Below are positions 44,164-55,882 of a stretch of DNA of 64,000 bases, in pieces. The translations under genes were made by a program, and so were the position numbers. This DNA is from Gymnopus androsaceus JB14 (Eukaryota > Basidiomycota > Agaricomycetes > Agaricales > Omphalotaceae). Where the stretch lies: the NCBI GenBank assembly GCA_009733575.1, contig ML769598.1, positions 1 through 64,000 on the forward strand. Direction: 5' to 3'. The notes below the pieces were generated by a model. That model searched no databases, was not told where the DNA came from, and saw only the letters and a list, made by a program, of their open reading frames with translations. The first letter of the stretch is position 1; each line of letters begins with the position of its first letter.

Positions 44164-46005
44164 CTGAAGCTGTAAAATTTGGAGTCAGCCAAACATTAAA
44201 CAAAAAGAGCAACAAAACTGTACTTTATTGAATGCCTCTCAGGCAGGTCCAGCTACAGGGTGCCGTTTTGGATGAGACTCCTGAGCCTCAGTTGCATTGT
44301 GGTCCAGGCGATGTTTCGTAAGGTGGAATGGGGTGGAAGTGAGGACAACATTATTAGCAGGTTTGGAGTAACTTAGGACAACAACATTGAACTGGTGCTG
44401 GCTCATATTTAGCCCTAGTTTGTCCATATTGCAATAGGTCGTTGTAAAGTGGGGTGTTGGATTATTAGATTGTAATAAGATGCGGATGAAAGGAATGTGG
44501 TTTGTATGGGTGCCAGGCCAGGGAGGGGTACCTTGAGCATATAACAGTAGAGAATGTTAGTTTTTATGCAAATATATCAAATGATACAGAATACCTGAAT
44601 GATGACTCCATCAAGGCCAAAAGACAATTGAAACAATAAGAAGCTGGAAGGACCATGAGTGGATCTCGTAGTTTATGGTCTTTTTGGACCCTGCTTCAGT
44701 CAATGATTTCTACAAAGAAGAATTATCATAACTCCTGCCGCGGACACACAATTAATTTTAGAAAACAATAATAATAATTATTGATTGTAAGATATTGTAT
44801 ATCAGGCGGTATTTTGGAAGGGACACGTACACGACCCGCAGAATACAGACAACGTGATTGTTACGCACCTTGGGTGCCTTCATAATTCCGACGTACTTCC
44901 TTTACCATGGCAACCACAAATCCTTTGCTGTCACTCTCATTGACATTGCTTCTTACTGGACACTTGTATTGCCGACTACGACTCACTCTACATGTTTTCT
45001 TGTACCTACGCTGGGACCTTGAGGAGAGAGGAGGAGGGGACCCCCGGTCCGACACCAGAGTGCCCTCACCTTGAGCAAGTGTTGTCAGAGCTCGGGGGAC
45101 TTTACATTGCACTCTGGGGGATTACGCTAATTGGTAGCCTGGTGTCAAATCCGAATTTATCCAAATTGAGTTTCTTGGCAAGCTAGTTATCTTGCTTCTT
45201 TTTATTCTGCGTTTCATCGAAATTTATCATACTTATAGTTTGTACCGCAAGAAATCAATTATCTTTCCTTTTGCCCCCAACCACCATCGTCGTGATTTGG
45301 CCATCGTAGCCAGCTAGATCTGATCCCAGTCTTGTTTCTTGCTATCGAACTGACTTTGTTAGTTTGGAAACACTACAAGCACTGATAACCTCGAGCCTCA
45401 TTCAAGAAAGGTTTGGTTATGTGGTATTCTAGCTCTAGGTACATTCTTTCATACTACATTCCCCTTACTACGCTCCTCTGGTGGCGTTAGCGTTCTGCAG
45501 ATGCTTGCGCTCCTCCCTTCTACAGGTGGACACTCTCGGTTCCGACACAACTAGGTCCCTCTGATTCTCCCTGAGAATCACCCTTCCTTCTGCAGTATGT
45601 GCATGAGAATCATAAGGATTCATTTAGGCGTAAGTACAGTTGGCATACAGTAAAGGCTACAATACTCGTGCCTAGAGATCTAAAGCTGACAATGGAGAAC
45701 CTGGAGGAATTGCCCCCTGGGAAGGTGATGCAATACCAATACCAATTTCAAAGGTGGTCGATCTGATCTACAAGAATAGGGATAAAAGATGGGTTATATG
45801 CAAAGGGTCTGGTGAATAGATAGTGGACACTTCAAGCGTAGAAGGATAGATGTAGCATAGACCAGAATTATCCAGGGTCGGGGTGCTACATGAGGAGAAA
45901 ATGTTTCAATTGTTGGAGGTGAGAATATCTGAGTTGTAAGTTGGAAAGATGATGCTGAAGACATTGTGAAAGTATGCCGGCGCAACAATTGAGAAAGAAA
46001 GAGTA
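44164..46005. other. Gene-free stretch
   Basis: Short frames on both strands only (for example 44861-45112 minus). No transposon termini, RNA genes or domains recognised. Composition is intermediate, with more CpG near 44.9-45.5 kb than to the right. Confidence 0.35.
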
Positions 46006-46705
46006 CAGTATTTAACCACTCCTTTGTACAGTAACATTTTCCGAAGCCAGGATGCATCTGGGTAAGTACAAATGGTGTTCAAATTTAAGATATGTGATGT
46101 ATCAAGGTCCAACACACTTAACTATGTACATATTCATGTATGCCCTCTCAGGGTAGATAGATTGGTATAATTTTTATAGGAAGCCAAAAAAGAAAATCAG
46201 ATATCATTCAATCAATAATTTTTTTCTGGGTATAATTTTGTTGTCAGTAGATGCGGATGAGCTTTACAATCATGTAGATATCCATATGTTGGTATTTGAC
46301 ACCAATATTTCAGGATAAATTCAAATTTTATAGTTTTGATGAGAATAGGGAAAGTGTTCATTGAGTGTCATATGTGATATTACGGAGGTCCTGGGGCCCA
46401 GGATAGGTGTCATTCAGATAGGTGCACTGTAAAAACATTATTTTAGGCACAGAGGGCATTTCAAAAGATGCCAGAACCGCATGCAGAATGGGGTGTACAA
46501 AGGAGTGATTTTGACCATTTTTACATATCCGAGAACAATCCTGCCACAGCACATCCATTTCTCCACCAAATTGAATGCAATTTTGGGATTTAACCCTTCC
46601 GATACCCAGCTTTCGAATGGGAAACTCGTTAGAGTACCAATATTGGTAGTTTATGCGCAGTGAGCAAAATACGGATTTGGTGTACAAAGGAGTGGTTAAA
46701 TACTG
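46006..46705. mobile_element. 700-bp mariner-like MITE with TA flanks
   Basis: The 25-bp terminal arms at 46006-46030 and 46681-46705 are exact complements (starting CAGTATTTAACCACT) and are flanked by TA on both sides. A TA duplication with CAGT ends fits Tc1/mariner-type elements. A partial internal copy of the arm (tgtacaaaggagtga) occurs near 46494. No transposase frame. Confidence 0.8.
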
Positions 46706-46924
46706 TAGTTAGTCGAGTGAATCCATCTGTCTCCGGTTTTGACACTGGAGCATGCGCACATGATCAAGGGATGCAAACGAGAAGTTGGAAAAAGAACAAA
46801 AGGTATTGATCATTTCATCAATCCATTTGTTGTTGTCTTTTGCTTTGGTCCTTTTTGTGAGCATAAAGCTCTTCAGTCTTGCGTTTCTAGAGGTCTAACT
46901 GAGGATTTGTCGTGAGCCCTCAAG

Positions 46925-48350
46925 ATGAAGCTAACACAGAAAAGAAATGCCGACAGACTGACAAGTGATTGCAGCAAGTATGCGCTGCGCAGTGTTCTCA
47001 AAGGACAACTGGGACCAGTGATGTCCATTGCAGTTCATCTGTTAGGATCTTATGTTGCTTCTGGGGGTGAGTGCTTTATTCTGAAAAGCTAGCAAGTTCT
47101 GATGTCATTTCAAGGCAAAGAGGTCACCAAAATCTTGTACTTATCTAGTGGAAAGCTTTTAGAAACACCCACAGGAGCCTCTGATCAAGGCTATACCATG
47201 GCAATAGTGTGGATCACAAAACCCAACGATGCAGAAAAAGGGATTGCGTTTAGCACCGAGGACAGATATTTGTGCATCTGGAAAAGGAATGGAGTCAATG
47301 TTAGTCCTCAATGATGTTTATGGATCAATATTGCTGACATATCAATTAGTTTACTGAGGTTTTCAGCAAACGTCTGACTGGAGGCACAGAAGGCCAAGAG
47401 ATATCCTCAATGGCATACAATCCAAGCTCAGGACACCTTGGAGTTGTACATCGCTCTGAAGTTGTACATTGGTTCATTATTGTGGCCAATACTGGTGAAA
47501 TTGGTGGCAATTCCAAAGCACTGGCCGCAAGCAGTCGGCTTTGGACAATCTGGCGTACACAGGCCAGAGCTTTGGACTTTCAGAAGGGAGGATGGAGTCA
47601 TGTAAGTTTTTGCTAATATTTTACAAACTGTAAACACTACTTACAGTATATGGTAGCCACATCTTGAATGATAACAGGCAGGTCCTAAAGTCCAAAGATA
47701 CCAGTACTGTCATGTAAGTTGACTCGGTCATTACTGCATGAGTCCACTAATGATGACAGAGGCCATGCCTCTATCAACATGAAGGAGGATGCAGTCATCC
47801 TAGATGACGTATCTCAAGGCATAGCGCTCTACAAGCTTTTGGGCACAGAGAGGCTCAAGACCTTCAGCGTACCTCACAGTGAGTGCAGGTCTTGAAATGT
47901 GGCCTTCCACAATGGTGCCAGTATGGTGATCTGTGGAAGTGACCATGGAAAAGTCTACATTTTTGACCATTGCACTGGAAAGATCAACAACACAATTCAC
48001 ATTGGCATCAAGGAATGGGTTCAGTTGATTGCAGTAAGCAATGTTATTGACAGAGATGAGTGGGTTTTTGATTCTGCAGCAGAGCATCAAAGTGGCGGGA
48101 ATTCCACTGATTCTGGTAGGACAATCTGGCAAAAACATAGGTTGAACCAAGATTCAGGTGTGGGAGAAACTTTTGATTACTATTGTTAAGAACAATAAGA
48201 AGAGGGGGATAACCCATGATGGACCTTGGCTGCTCCTAGTGGTCCTGTTGACACTTTTTGTTCTTGAGAATATCTTGGTGTGTACAATTCATTATTGTAG
48301 AATGGCACAACAACTCAAGTTGCCCAGCATGTTCCTATCATAGCTACTTG
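46925..48350 (+). CDS. WD40-repeat protein of a mushroom-specific type, possibly decaying
   Basis: Exons 46925-47066, 47115-47299, 47350-47601 and further exons to about 48343. Sequence reads as WD40-type blades: LKGQLGPVMSIAVHLLGSYV, YLSSGKLLE, AFSTEDRYLCIWKRNG, EISSMAYNPSSGHLGVVHRS, then GHASINMKEDAVILDD and ASMVICGSDHGKVYIFDHCT. The end has one hydrophobic helix (PWLLLVVLLTLFVLENILV) that could anchor the protein in a membrane. In related mushroom proteins, as I recall them, these blades occur in the same order. Two problems appear: the junction at about 47602-47647 needs a one-base adjustment, and TGA at 47893-47895 lies where an Arg would be expected. It could therefore be a pseudogene. 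Some introns were not fixed precisely. Confidence 0.55.
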
Positions 48351-48448
48351 TAGTCAGTTTATTGCTAAAGCCATGAAGAATGAACTTGCCTAGTACGACA
48401 CCCATGTCTGTACTACTGTTGTTGTTCATGCATGTAATGTAATCTATT

Positions 48449-49015
48449 CACACTGCCAATGATTATGCTTCAGTCTGACTGAAGCATTGTGCGAAATGAT
48501 TTAATTCAATAGATACCAGAATAGTCCTTTTTCAGGGTATTATAGAAAATTAATATTTCCTAGAGCTTCCGAAGGAAATAAATTCAGACTGGCTGAAGTT
48601 CGGACTTTCCGCAAAGGGAAGAAATGAATTTTTTTGGACAGTACCTGAAGTAATCTACTTCAGCTGACTCGAAAACATAAATTACGGAAGTTGGCTGAAG
48701 TATTCCATTTCAGGACTGCTGAAATGGTGACCACTACCATTTCAGCGGTCCTGAAATGCAATGCTTCGGCCGGCTTCGGTAGTTGATGTTTCCGGGTCAG
48801 CTGAAGCTCATTGCTTCAGAATATGTGCAAAAAATATCATTTTAGACATTTACAGAAAGTTCGAGCTTCAATCAGTCTGAATTTATTTCCTTCTTAAGTG
48901 CTAAGAAATATTTACTTTCTATAATACCCTGAAAAAGTACAATTTCTCTATGTATTGAAATGATTTATTTCCCATAATGCTTCAGTCTGACTGAAGCACA
49001 ATCATTGGTGGTGTG
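48449..49015. mobile_element. 567-bp MITE, CACAC-GCCAAT family, complete copy
   Basis: The arms begin CACACTGCCAATGATTATG and end with the complement, extend over roughly 110 bases, and are flanked by ATT on both sides, a 3-bp duplication. Each arm has the nested palindrome atgcttcagtctgactgaagcat, and the interior holds further palindromes (aagtaatctacttcag; atttcaggactgctgaaat). No coding capacity. Confidence 0.8.
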
Positions 49016-49224
49016 ATTGGAAAGGGTTATCAGTAAGTAGGCACAAAAAATTAATTGGTTTTGAACGCACTCGGTAGCCCTCCTTGTTGCCATTCAGTGT
49101 CACAGGGTGCTCAACTGCACCATATTCGGAATTCTTAAGGTTCATACACAATGAATAGTTTAACCGACGTCAAAGAGCCAGTAGTCATTGTTGTGCCCAA
49201 CGCCCAGACACTTCTGCAGCACTT

Positions 49225-49434
49225 GGTGGTGGTACAGACGAAAGAGCTGCAAAAGTTGCTTACATGATGCATGTGTTTACTTATAGTTGCTGTCAGCCAA
49301 ATTCCACAACCAAAAAGGAAGTGTCAAGCACCCACTTCCTTTTTGGTTGTGGAATTTGGCCGACGGCAACTATAAGTAAACGCACGCATCATGTAATCAA
49401 CTTCTACTTTGCTTGTTTTAGGACCACCACCAGT
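49225..49434. repeat. Long palindrome with about 65-bp arms
   Basis: Sequence 49257-49326 (gttgcttacatgatgcatg and onward to aaaaaggaagtg) is followed after a short loop (tcaagcac) by its near-complete complement up to 49401. Outside it ggtggtgg and ccaccacc continue the symmetry. No open frame; probably a foldback element. Confidence 0.8.
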
Positions 49435-49929
49435 AGGGCGTAACTCTTCCTCAATGACCTTTACAGTGAGTAAAACTCTTTTGCATACAGACAAGTTTTT
49501 ATCCCCGGCTCTGACTGAAGAGAAGGGAGAGTCCTGTGCACAGCAATTGGTTAAAAAGTTGCCAAAAACAATGCTTTAAGGAAGGTCATTCCCAGGCGCC
49601 ATTTTTTGCCACGTTTTTCCTCATCCATGAAACATCTATCTTTGCTTCCGTTTTTCTCTTGTCTACCCACATTGCTCTCATTAGATGTTGGCTTTCAATC
49701 TTCACAATCATGACTATGTTACATCAAATTTACAATGAGATCCTATCTTCCATCCCTCATTGGATCTTACCCCAGCCATAGCAGCTAGGGAATCACATCA
49801 GCTTGGGGAATTGCCCAAGCACTCAGATTTAGGCTAAATCCCTTAATTGAATATCTTGGGCAGTTCCCCAATGGTTCACATTACCAATTACAATGGGCCT
49901 AATCTACTGGTTGTAGATATAGATTAAAG

Positions 49930-50125
49930 TAATCTATTCCCAATTGGGACAATCAAGGTTGAACCACCAACATTGAGATCACTGGACCTGGCCACCCATC
50001 CGGGAGGCCTGGTCCTAGTAAAAACATTGTTTAAGATTCAGTGCAAGGATTGAACATGAGACCACTAGTAATTGAGCAACTTTAACGCCAAATTAGACCA
50101 GTCAGACCACTTCACCAAGACATTA
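49930..50125 (-). ncRNA. tRNA-like SINE
   Basis: On the minus strand TTGGTGAAGTGGTCTGA (A box) near 50120-50104 and GTTCAATCC (B box) at 50055-50047 are about 50 bases apart, followed by a body with ggccaggtcc and its inverted partner ggaccaggcc. The head matches the copy at 40.99 kb (ttggtgaagtggt). A tRNA-derived SINE is the simplest explanation. Confidence 0.55.
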
Positions 50126-50239
50126 GATACTATATGGTAAACTGACTGGCACATGTGCCCAAAATTTGTGTGTCCAAAATAAACTATATTGTCTATAGAT
50201 GATATGATTTGATATAATATAACATAATATATATTATTA

Positions 50240-50924
50240 CTCTGGCCCAGCTCCTTCATCTTCCTTCTGCGCTTTCAAAATCGCGGAGTGCTTTTGCTGT
50301 TCATTCAGCTTCTCGACTGCCGCCAACAACCAATCTACTGGCTTGGTCCAATTTTTTGAGGTAATTCCATGCAGGAATTGGAGAATGAATGTCAGAAATT
50401 ATTTCACAAGAAAGACAATTAAACTCACATTTGAGATTTCCTGGTAGGAAGGAATGGCAATGTTACAAGGGATAAGCTTGATCATGATGAGAGGGTGGAC
50501 AAGTACAACATCCGCAGTTCCTTCCAGAGAATACCACCCTATTTGACACCATAAACAATAGCCTCATCATGGTTGATACCCTGGAAAGGCTCTTTGGCCC
50601 CAAAACATTAATTGAGAAGCTGTTGACCTTAGGAATATGAGGACAAGGACTATCTTTGGTTGGTATTTTGAAAAAGAAAAGAAAGAAAGAAAAATTAATA
50701 GGGAAACATACCTCATCGATGTCATCCTTCTTGATATTTGCATCCTTGAGAACCTGCTCCACAGGTGTCATAGTCTTCTTGAAGAGGCCCACATTAAGCT
50801 CCCCGAACTTGGCATGGGTGAGAATCACCGAAGGCGGTTCACCAGCCAGACGTTTGTTGTCGGGGAAAGACACCCATGACAACTTTTTCGACTCTATCTC
50901 CATGTTGCACTGAACGAGTATCAT
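50240..50924 (-). pseudogene. HSP70/BiP fragment with retained intron
   Basis: The minus strand reads MEIESKKL, then [19 protein letters not shown] and [19 protein letters not shown], the HSP70 nucleotide-binding-domain segment normally reading [28 protein letters not shown] intron (about 50712-50654) follows, then the next exon continues IVLV, then a decayed IPKV region and [19 protein letters not shown]. The frame is ended by TAG at 50541-50539, where HSP70s have Gln (AAVQGG). A further downstream segment (KPVDWLLAAVEKLNEQQ) on the same strand is unassigned. Only the middle of the gene is present, so this is a gene fragment, not a functional chaperone. Confidence 0.8.
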
Positions 50925-50990
50925 GAGCTTCTGTAAAGTTTTGAAAACTTGACATGCACTGATATGTTAATTTATGTCTGGGTGTGCGCA

Positions 50991-51261
50991 GGTGTAAATA
51001 AAATATGAGCGACCTTGGATTGAGCAGATGGAATCAAATGCAATGATCAACAGCTCAAGTACATACTGTAGCAAAGAGCTCTCCCTGCAAGCTCTTCGTA
51101 ACTGTATCGCCTCTACGTGGGTGTAAACAAAATGTGAGCGACCTTGGATTGAGCGGACGGAATTGATAAAGAAGCTATACAACAAAATGAGTCAAATGTA
51201 ATGATCAATAGCTCAAGTACATACCGTAGCCATGAGCTCTTCGTAACCATATCACCTCTAG
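50991..51261. repeat. Tandem duplication, about 130 bp unit
   Basis: gagcgaccttggattgagc, gatcaa(c/t)agctcaagtacata and gagctcttcgtaac-type segments occur in the same order twice (about 50991-51118 and 51119-51261). The second unit has an extra piece in the middle (ttgataaagaagctatac). Non-coding, lies upstream of the HSP70 fragment. Confidence 0.65.
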
Positions 51262-52552
51262 CCCTCTTATAAAGAATGCGACCCCTATGAAGACCAGTGG
51301 AGTCTACTGAAACATCATGCTCTGTTCTGGGAGTTGTTCACTACAGATTGCTGGCAGGTATGTTATTGTTCAACTCCGATTAATTCTCCTTTGGCTCATT
51401 TATGTACTTACCCTATAGAGTCTTGATACTGGATGTTTAGCGACATTTTCACTCCCTTCCGTGGACTGTGAATTACCCTTCGACCCGGATCAGACAATTT
51501 CAGATGACGGGACAGTTCAGCCTAGCTGTAAGTCATCTAATCATCTAACATCTTTAAACCTTTTTCTTATTCAATGTTGTACACTATCCTCCATTTGTCA
51601 TACGCTGTTGTCTTTGATTGGGCCATCTCTCTGTGTGTCCTTACTGCCTATTGCTATGGCCTATCATCCACAAAAATGTCTTGCATCCTCTTTGTGCTCA
51701 ATCCCCTTCTGGAAGGTGCATTTTGGAGCCAAATGTGTCTCTGCGGTCAATGTGTTAGATGCCGTGAGACAAGCAAATGGCATCAATGTCCAGCAGAGCG
51801 GCAGTGAAAGGGCATGATTCGCATCTTATGCTTCCGCATCCATCATTGTCACTGCAAGAGCTTGTTTGTCAAGCTTTCTCTCTTTCTTTTGCATGGGCTT
51901 GCTCCCGATTCACTCCGCGTTTCTGCACCCCGTGCAATAGCCCAACCCTCATGCTCACTTCCACACACTAAACACAGCAGCGAGACAATGCTGGATTCAA
52001 GGGACACTCACATTGCGTGCACCAAAATACTCTATCATCTTGGAACTTGATTGCAAGGTTTGAGACATGGAGCTCCCCAAGTATGCATAGAACCCTATCC
52101 CTGTTTTGTATTAAATAGATAAATTATTATTATTATTATTTATGTGCCTATGAAGTGGGGATTACAGCATGATTACAGCCATAACTTAGCATCGGTCAAA
52201 TGGGGCATGTGTTAACGCATCCTGTGTCCATCTGCTTTTCATGAGCTAAGCATTGGCAATGCTGAGGGTTCTATTCTCCTTGCTGCCAATATTTTACTCA
52301 GATCAAGCGCCATCCCGGGCCAGATCTGTAAGGCATCCGGTGACGGTAATTGATTGCAGTGGACTGGCTTATTGTGTTGATAAATATGTCACCTGATCCC
52401 CTTGGGTATTTACCCAAGGGATTGTACCCTTGCTAGTGCCCTATATTTGGGCCCTGGGCAATTCCCCTTGCTGATCACATCAGACTTTGGGTAATTTCCC
52501 AAGGCTGATGTGATCAGCTAGCAGCTACAGGTGCTTACCCAAAGCTCATGAA
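51262..52552. other. Gene-free stretch with microsatellite
   Basis: Short unsupported frames only. An ATT microsatellite lies near 52125-52140 and the palindrome ending at 52517 is at the right. No gene called. Confidence 0.35.
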
Positions 52553-53526
52553 TTGAGGTGCAAACAACTTACAAAGTTAAACATATCCGACTTGTCCCCA
52601 ATTGATTTAGATGGTGACCCTGTCCGAAAAAATAAGCTTTATTTAATTGACAAAATACTTGATATGTGTTCCGGTCAACTTTCTAATGCACCTCCTGGAT
52701 ATGACATATATCCATTTGCTCACTGTATCAATCATGTTTTGGGAGCATTATCTATTGTTCACTCATCAACTCAGCAAGTCTATCCCCGCTGAACCCCCCA
52801 CCAAATGAGAATCCACTGTGTACACTCATTCCCAATTCATTCCATCTAGCAAGCAGGCCTTAACATCTTGCTCCTCTATTGATATTGAACATCTCTCCCC
52901 CGCCGTTTCAGTGAAAGCAGGCTTCAAAAAGGGCTCTACCGCTTATTGCATGAAAAATCCGAAAATGGAATCATTTGAGCTCCTCACACTACTCAGTACT
53001 TCATCGCTTCGTATAATCTCTCAAATCAAACCCTCATTGAGGTATTCATCAGCAAAAATACTGAGCTACACAACTGTGTCGCTCAAAGTGATTTAGAATC
53101 ATTGATTTTTGAAGTGATGGAAGGTCGCGGGTATCCTTCTTCAATACTCAATGCTATTTGCTCTGCGCTCAATGTTTATGAATCATGTTTGGATGCTGGC
53201 CAACTGGCCCCTGGCTCTTTCAACAACCATAGATGACTGGAAAGGAAGGAAGCACGTATTCAGCATGCTGTCACCAAGGTGCAAGCTCTAGAAATTGCAA
53301 AGGATAAATGGCCCCAGCCCATCCCTTATTCTACAATCATGGATTGTATTGCTTGATACAAATGCATGGCAAGAGGACGCAATCATATTCAGGCTTCAAT
53401 CTGGAAGGCACTTATGGATGGTGCTACTTGTGATTTACAATGGGATGAAAATGCGGGGATGCTTACATTGCGCGATGGTCTGGAGTTAGCAGTACCATCA
53501 ACAACTTTGCAAGTGTGTTTACAATA
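52553..53526 (+). pseudogene. Unrecognised protein remnant with stops
   Basis: The clearest part is one frame from about 53040 to TAA at 53524: ELHNCVAQSDLESLIFEVM, EGRGYPSSILNAICSALNVY, ERKEARIQHAVTKVQALEIA, KDKWPQPIPYSTIMDCIA and ARGRNHIQASIWKALMDG. It is cut by TGA at 53234-53236 and 53354-53356. Upstream pieces in other frames (52553-52791, 52818-53040) look like the same protein after frame slips. Both TGA codons could derive from CGA. The family is not recognised; a transposon-encoded protein is possible. Confidence 0.45.
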
Positions 53527-53640
53527 ATTATTCCATGGTGAGCACCGCAGTTCTTGCATTTGCTTCATTTTCTCATATGGTGTATAGATTATTATTTGTC
53601 TCTTTTAATACATATATATTTGTATTCACAAGATTTCATG

Positions 53641-55000
53641 CACACCGCCAATAATAATGCTTCAGTCACTTCAGGCTGCCCCATTTTATATCTTCTCAGA
53701 TAGTCCAAAGTGTAACAATCCAGTAACTAATATGATAAAAATCCACAGGAAATCCAGGGGCCCCACCTGGAATCCATACGTCCTGCCCTGGAATCCATAC
53801 GTCCTGCCCTGGAATCCATACGGCTAGGACCTCTGGCACCCTTTGGATATGGATTCCCTGCACTAGTAAATATAGTAGTGTATGGATTCCATGCACTAGG
53901 AAATTTAGTAGTGCATGGAATCCATGCACTAGTAAAATAGTAGTGTATGATCCATGTATAGTGTATGGATCCATGCAACATGCCAGACTCCTTCCCATTC
54001 GCATTTGCAAGGGAGGATAATGAGCGCAGTGTAGTATATATCTTATCTAATCTGAGTTGCCATCAAAAGCTTATTGTAATTATCCCTTGTAAAGCAACTG
54101 GCATAAACTGCAGTGGCACATTGCCCTTGTTTGGGCCTTTGGGCCATGGAACCAGTCACTTGGCAGCCCAAACGCCCAAACGAAGCCAAAGCGCCACCGC
54201 AGTTTATGCCAGTCACTTTGCAAGGGATAATTACAATAAGCTTTTATGGCACGTGAGATTACTACATTATTTTCCCTTGCAAACACGAATGGGAAGGAGT
54301 CTGGCGACATGCATGGAATCCATGGATTTCAGGCAGGGCGTATGGATTCCAGGCGGGGCCCCTGGATTTCCTGTGGATTTTGATCATATTAGTTACTGGA
54401 TTGTTACACTTTGGACTATCTAACTAGTTACTTTTCCTGGTAGACTGGAATGCTTCAGTCAGACTGAAGCATTATGAGAAATGAATTGTCTCCATTGCTC
54501 CATGAAATGTACTTCTTTGGAGGAGTGCAGAAAATAAATAAATCAAAGAACTAAAGAAGGAAATAGATTCAGACAAATTGAAGTTTGAACCATCTGCAAA
54601 AGGCCAAAATATCATTTTTCCAACAGGATCTGAAGAAATCAGCTTCAGCCAGACCAAAAATATAAATTAACAAAGCCATCCAAATTAATTGTTTTCAGGA
54701 CCGCTGAAATGGTAACAACTACAAATTCAGCTCACCTGAAATGGAATACTTCAGCCAGCTTCAGTAGTGTATACTTTTGGATCAGCTGAAATGAATTACT
54801 TCATGCACTGTCCGAAAGATACTATTTTGGAAATTTGTAGAAATTATTAACTTCAGATGGTCTGAAACCATGTCCTTCTGTGGTTGTGTGAGATGTTTAT
54901 TTTCTGTGTTCCTCTGAGCAAATATATTTCCCGTATATATTGAAACAATCTATATTGCAAAATGCTTCAGCCAAACTGAAGTATAATTATTGGCGGTGTG
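53641..55000. mobile_element. CACAC-GCCAAT MITE disrupted by a nested palindrome
   Basis: The left end CACACCGCCAATAATAATG and right end ATTATTGGCGGTGTG are inverted, flanked by ATG on both sides. Only about 55 bases of the left arm precede the nested element; the remaining body (54422-55000) aligns with the copy at 48449-49015, including atgcttcagtcagactgaagcat. This dates the nested insertion after the MITE. Confidence 0.7.
53698..54421. mobile_element. 724-bp foldback element with minisatellite arms
   Basis: Outer arms begin AGATAGTCCAAAGTG and match over about 83 bases with two differences. Inner parts (aaagcttattgtaattatccc; attcg-atttgcaaggga) are also inverted, so nearly the whole element is a palindrome. 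The left arm has three tandem copies of ctggaatccatacg(tcctgcc) and then repeats of a unit containing tggattccatgcactag. No certain target duplication. Confidence 0.75.
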
Positions 55001-55882
55001 ATGGGTACGTGCTTCAATCAACTTCCTCTTGGATAGATTGCATTACGTATAAGCATTGTCCCTAACATTGGGCCTGTCAGGGCTTGCCATGATAGTGGCA
55101 CTAAGGATTTGATAGTCTACTCTGACGATTGTCCGGCTACAGGTATCAAAACTTTGGAAACAACAAATGGGCCAGCGAAAGAACAAAAGGCAGACACCCA
55201 GATGCAAAAAACATGTAGGTTGGACTGGGGGTGAGCAACTCTGGGCAGTCGGTAAGACCCTCAGCAATGGGAAATTTGCATGCTAATGTAATTGTAGAAA
55301 AACTTGTTGACCATTGTGAAGTTTCTGGTGGACAGACATTAAGTTATGCTCTTCAACCATTGTGAATCACTGAATTGGGCATAGGAGTATCTAGTGAAAG
55401 TAAGTAATATTACCATTGAGTAATATACGGTAGATTAATGGTTTCACAATCCAGTGGTTTGGGTGGCCTCATTACGAGAACACGTTAGTAATGCCTCAAA
55501 TCATGCATATTTGTCTCATAACATTGTAAATCGTAGATGGGAGCTGGAGAAAAACCTCAAGGATCTGGACGTTTGGGCAGAGTATCAAATTTGCCATCCC
55601 GAATTGTCTTGGTGAATGTTTTGCGCAAATTTTTTCAATCACTCACAAAATTTGACCAGACGCAATCAACCACGTTTGACAATAACAATTCCTCCGCCAA
55701 CTTCCAGTCAATGTGTTGTGCAGTGAGGTTTACACCCAAAATTGTAAGTCTTTGTTCAATCTTTTTGCTTATGCTATCTATTGACGCACCCTTGTTACAT
55801 TGCAGGTCCTTTGAGATCGCAACCCTGTAATCCTTGCAATCAGACATTGAATAATGTAAATGTATTTTTTGGAATATGCAGT

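Larger units (their letters stand above)
49784..52522. repeat. Inverted GCTAG-ATCACATCAGC-TTGGG repeats bounding 2.7 kb
   Basis: The left copy at 49784-49818 (gctagggaatcacatcagc) is inverted at 52489-52522. The right copy sits in its own 47-bp palindrome (52471-52517), and the left segment is also partly palindromic (cttggggaattgccc against gggcagttccccaa). They may be two separate small elements or the ends of one that encloses the HSP70 fragment and a SINE. Confidence 0.5.
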
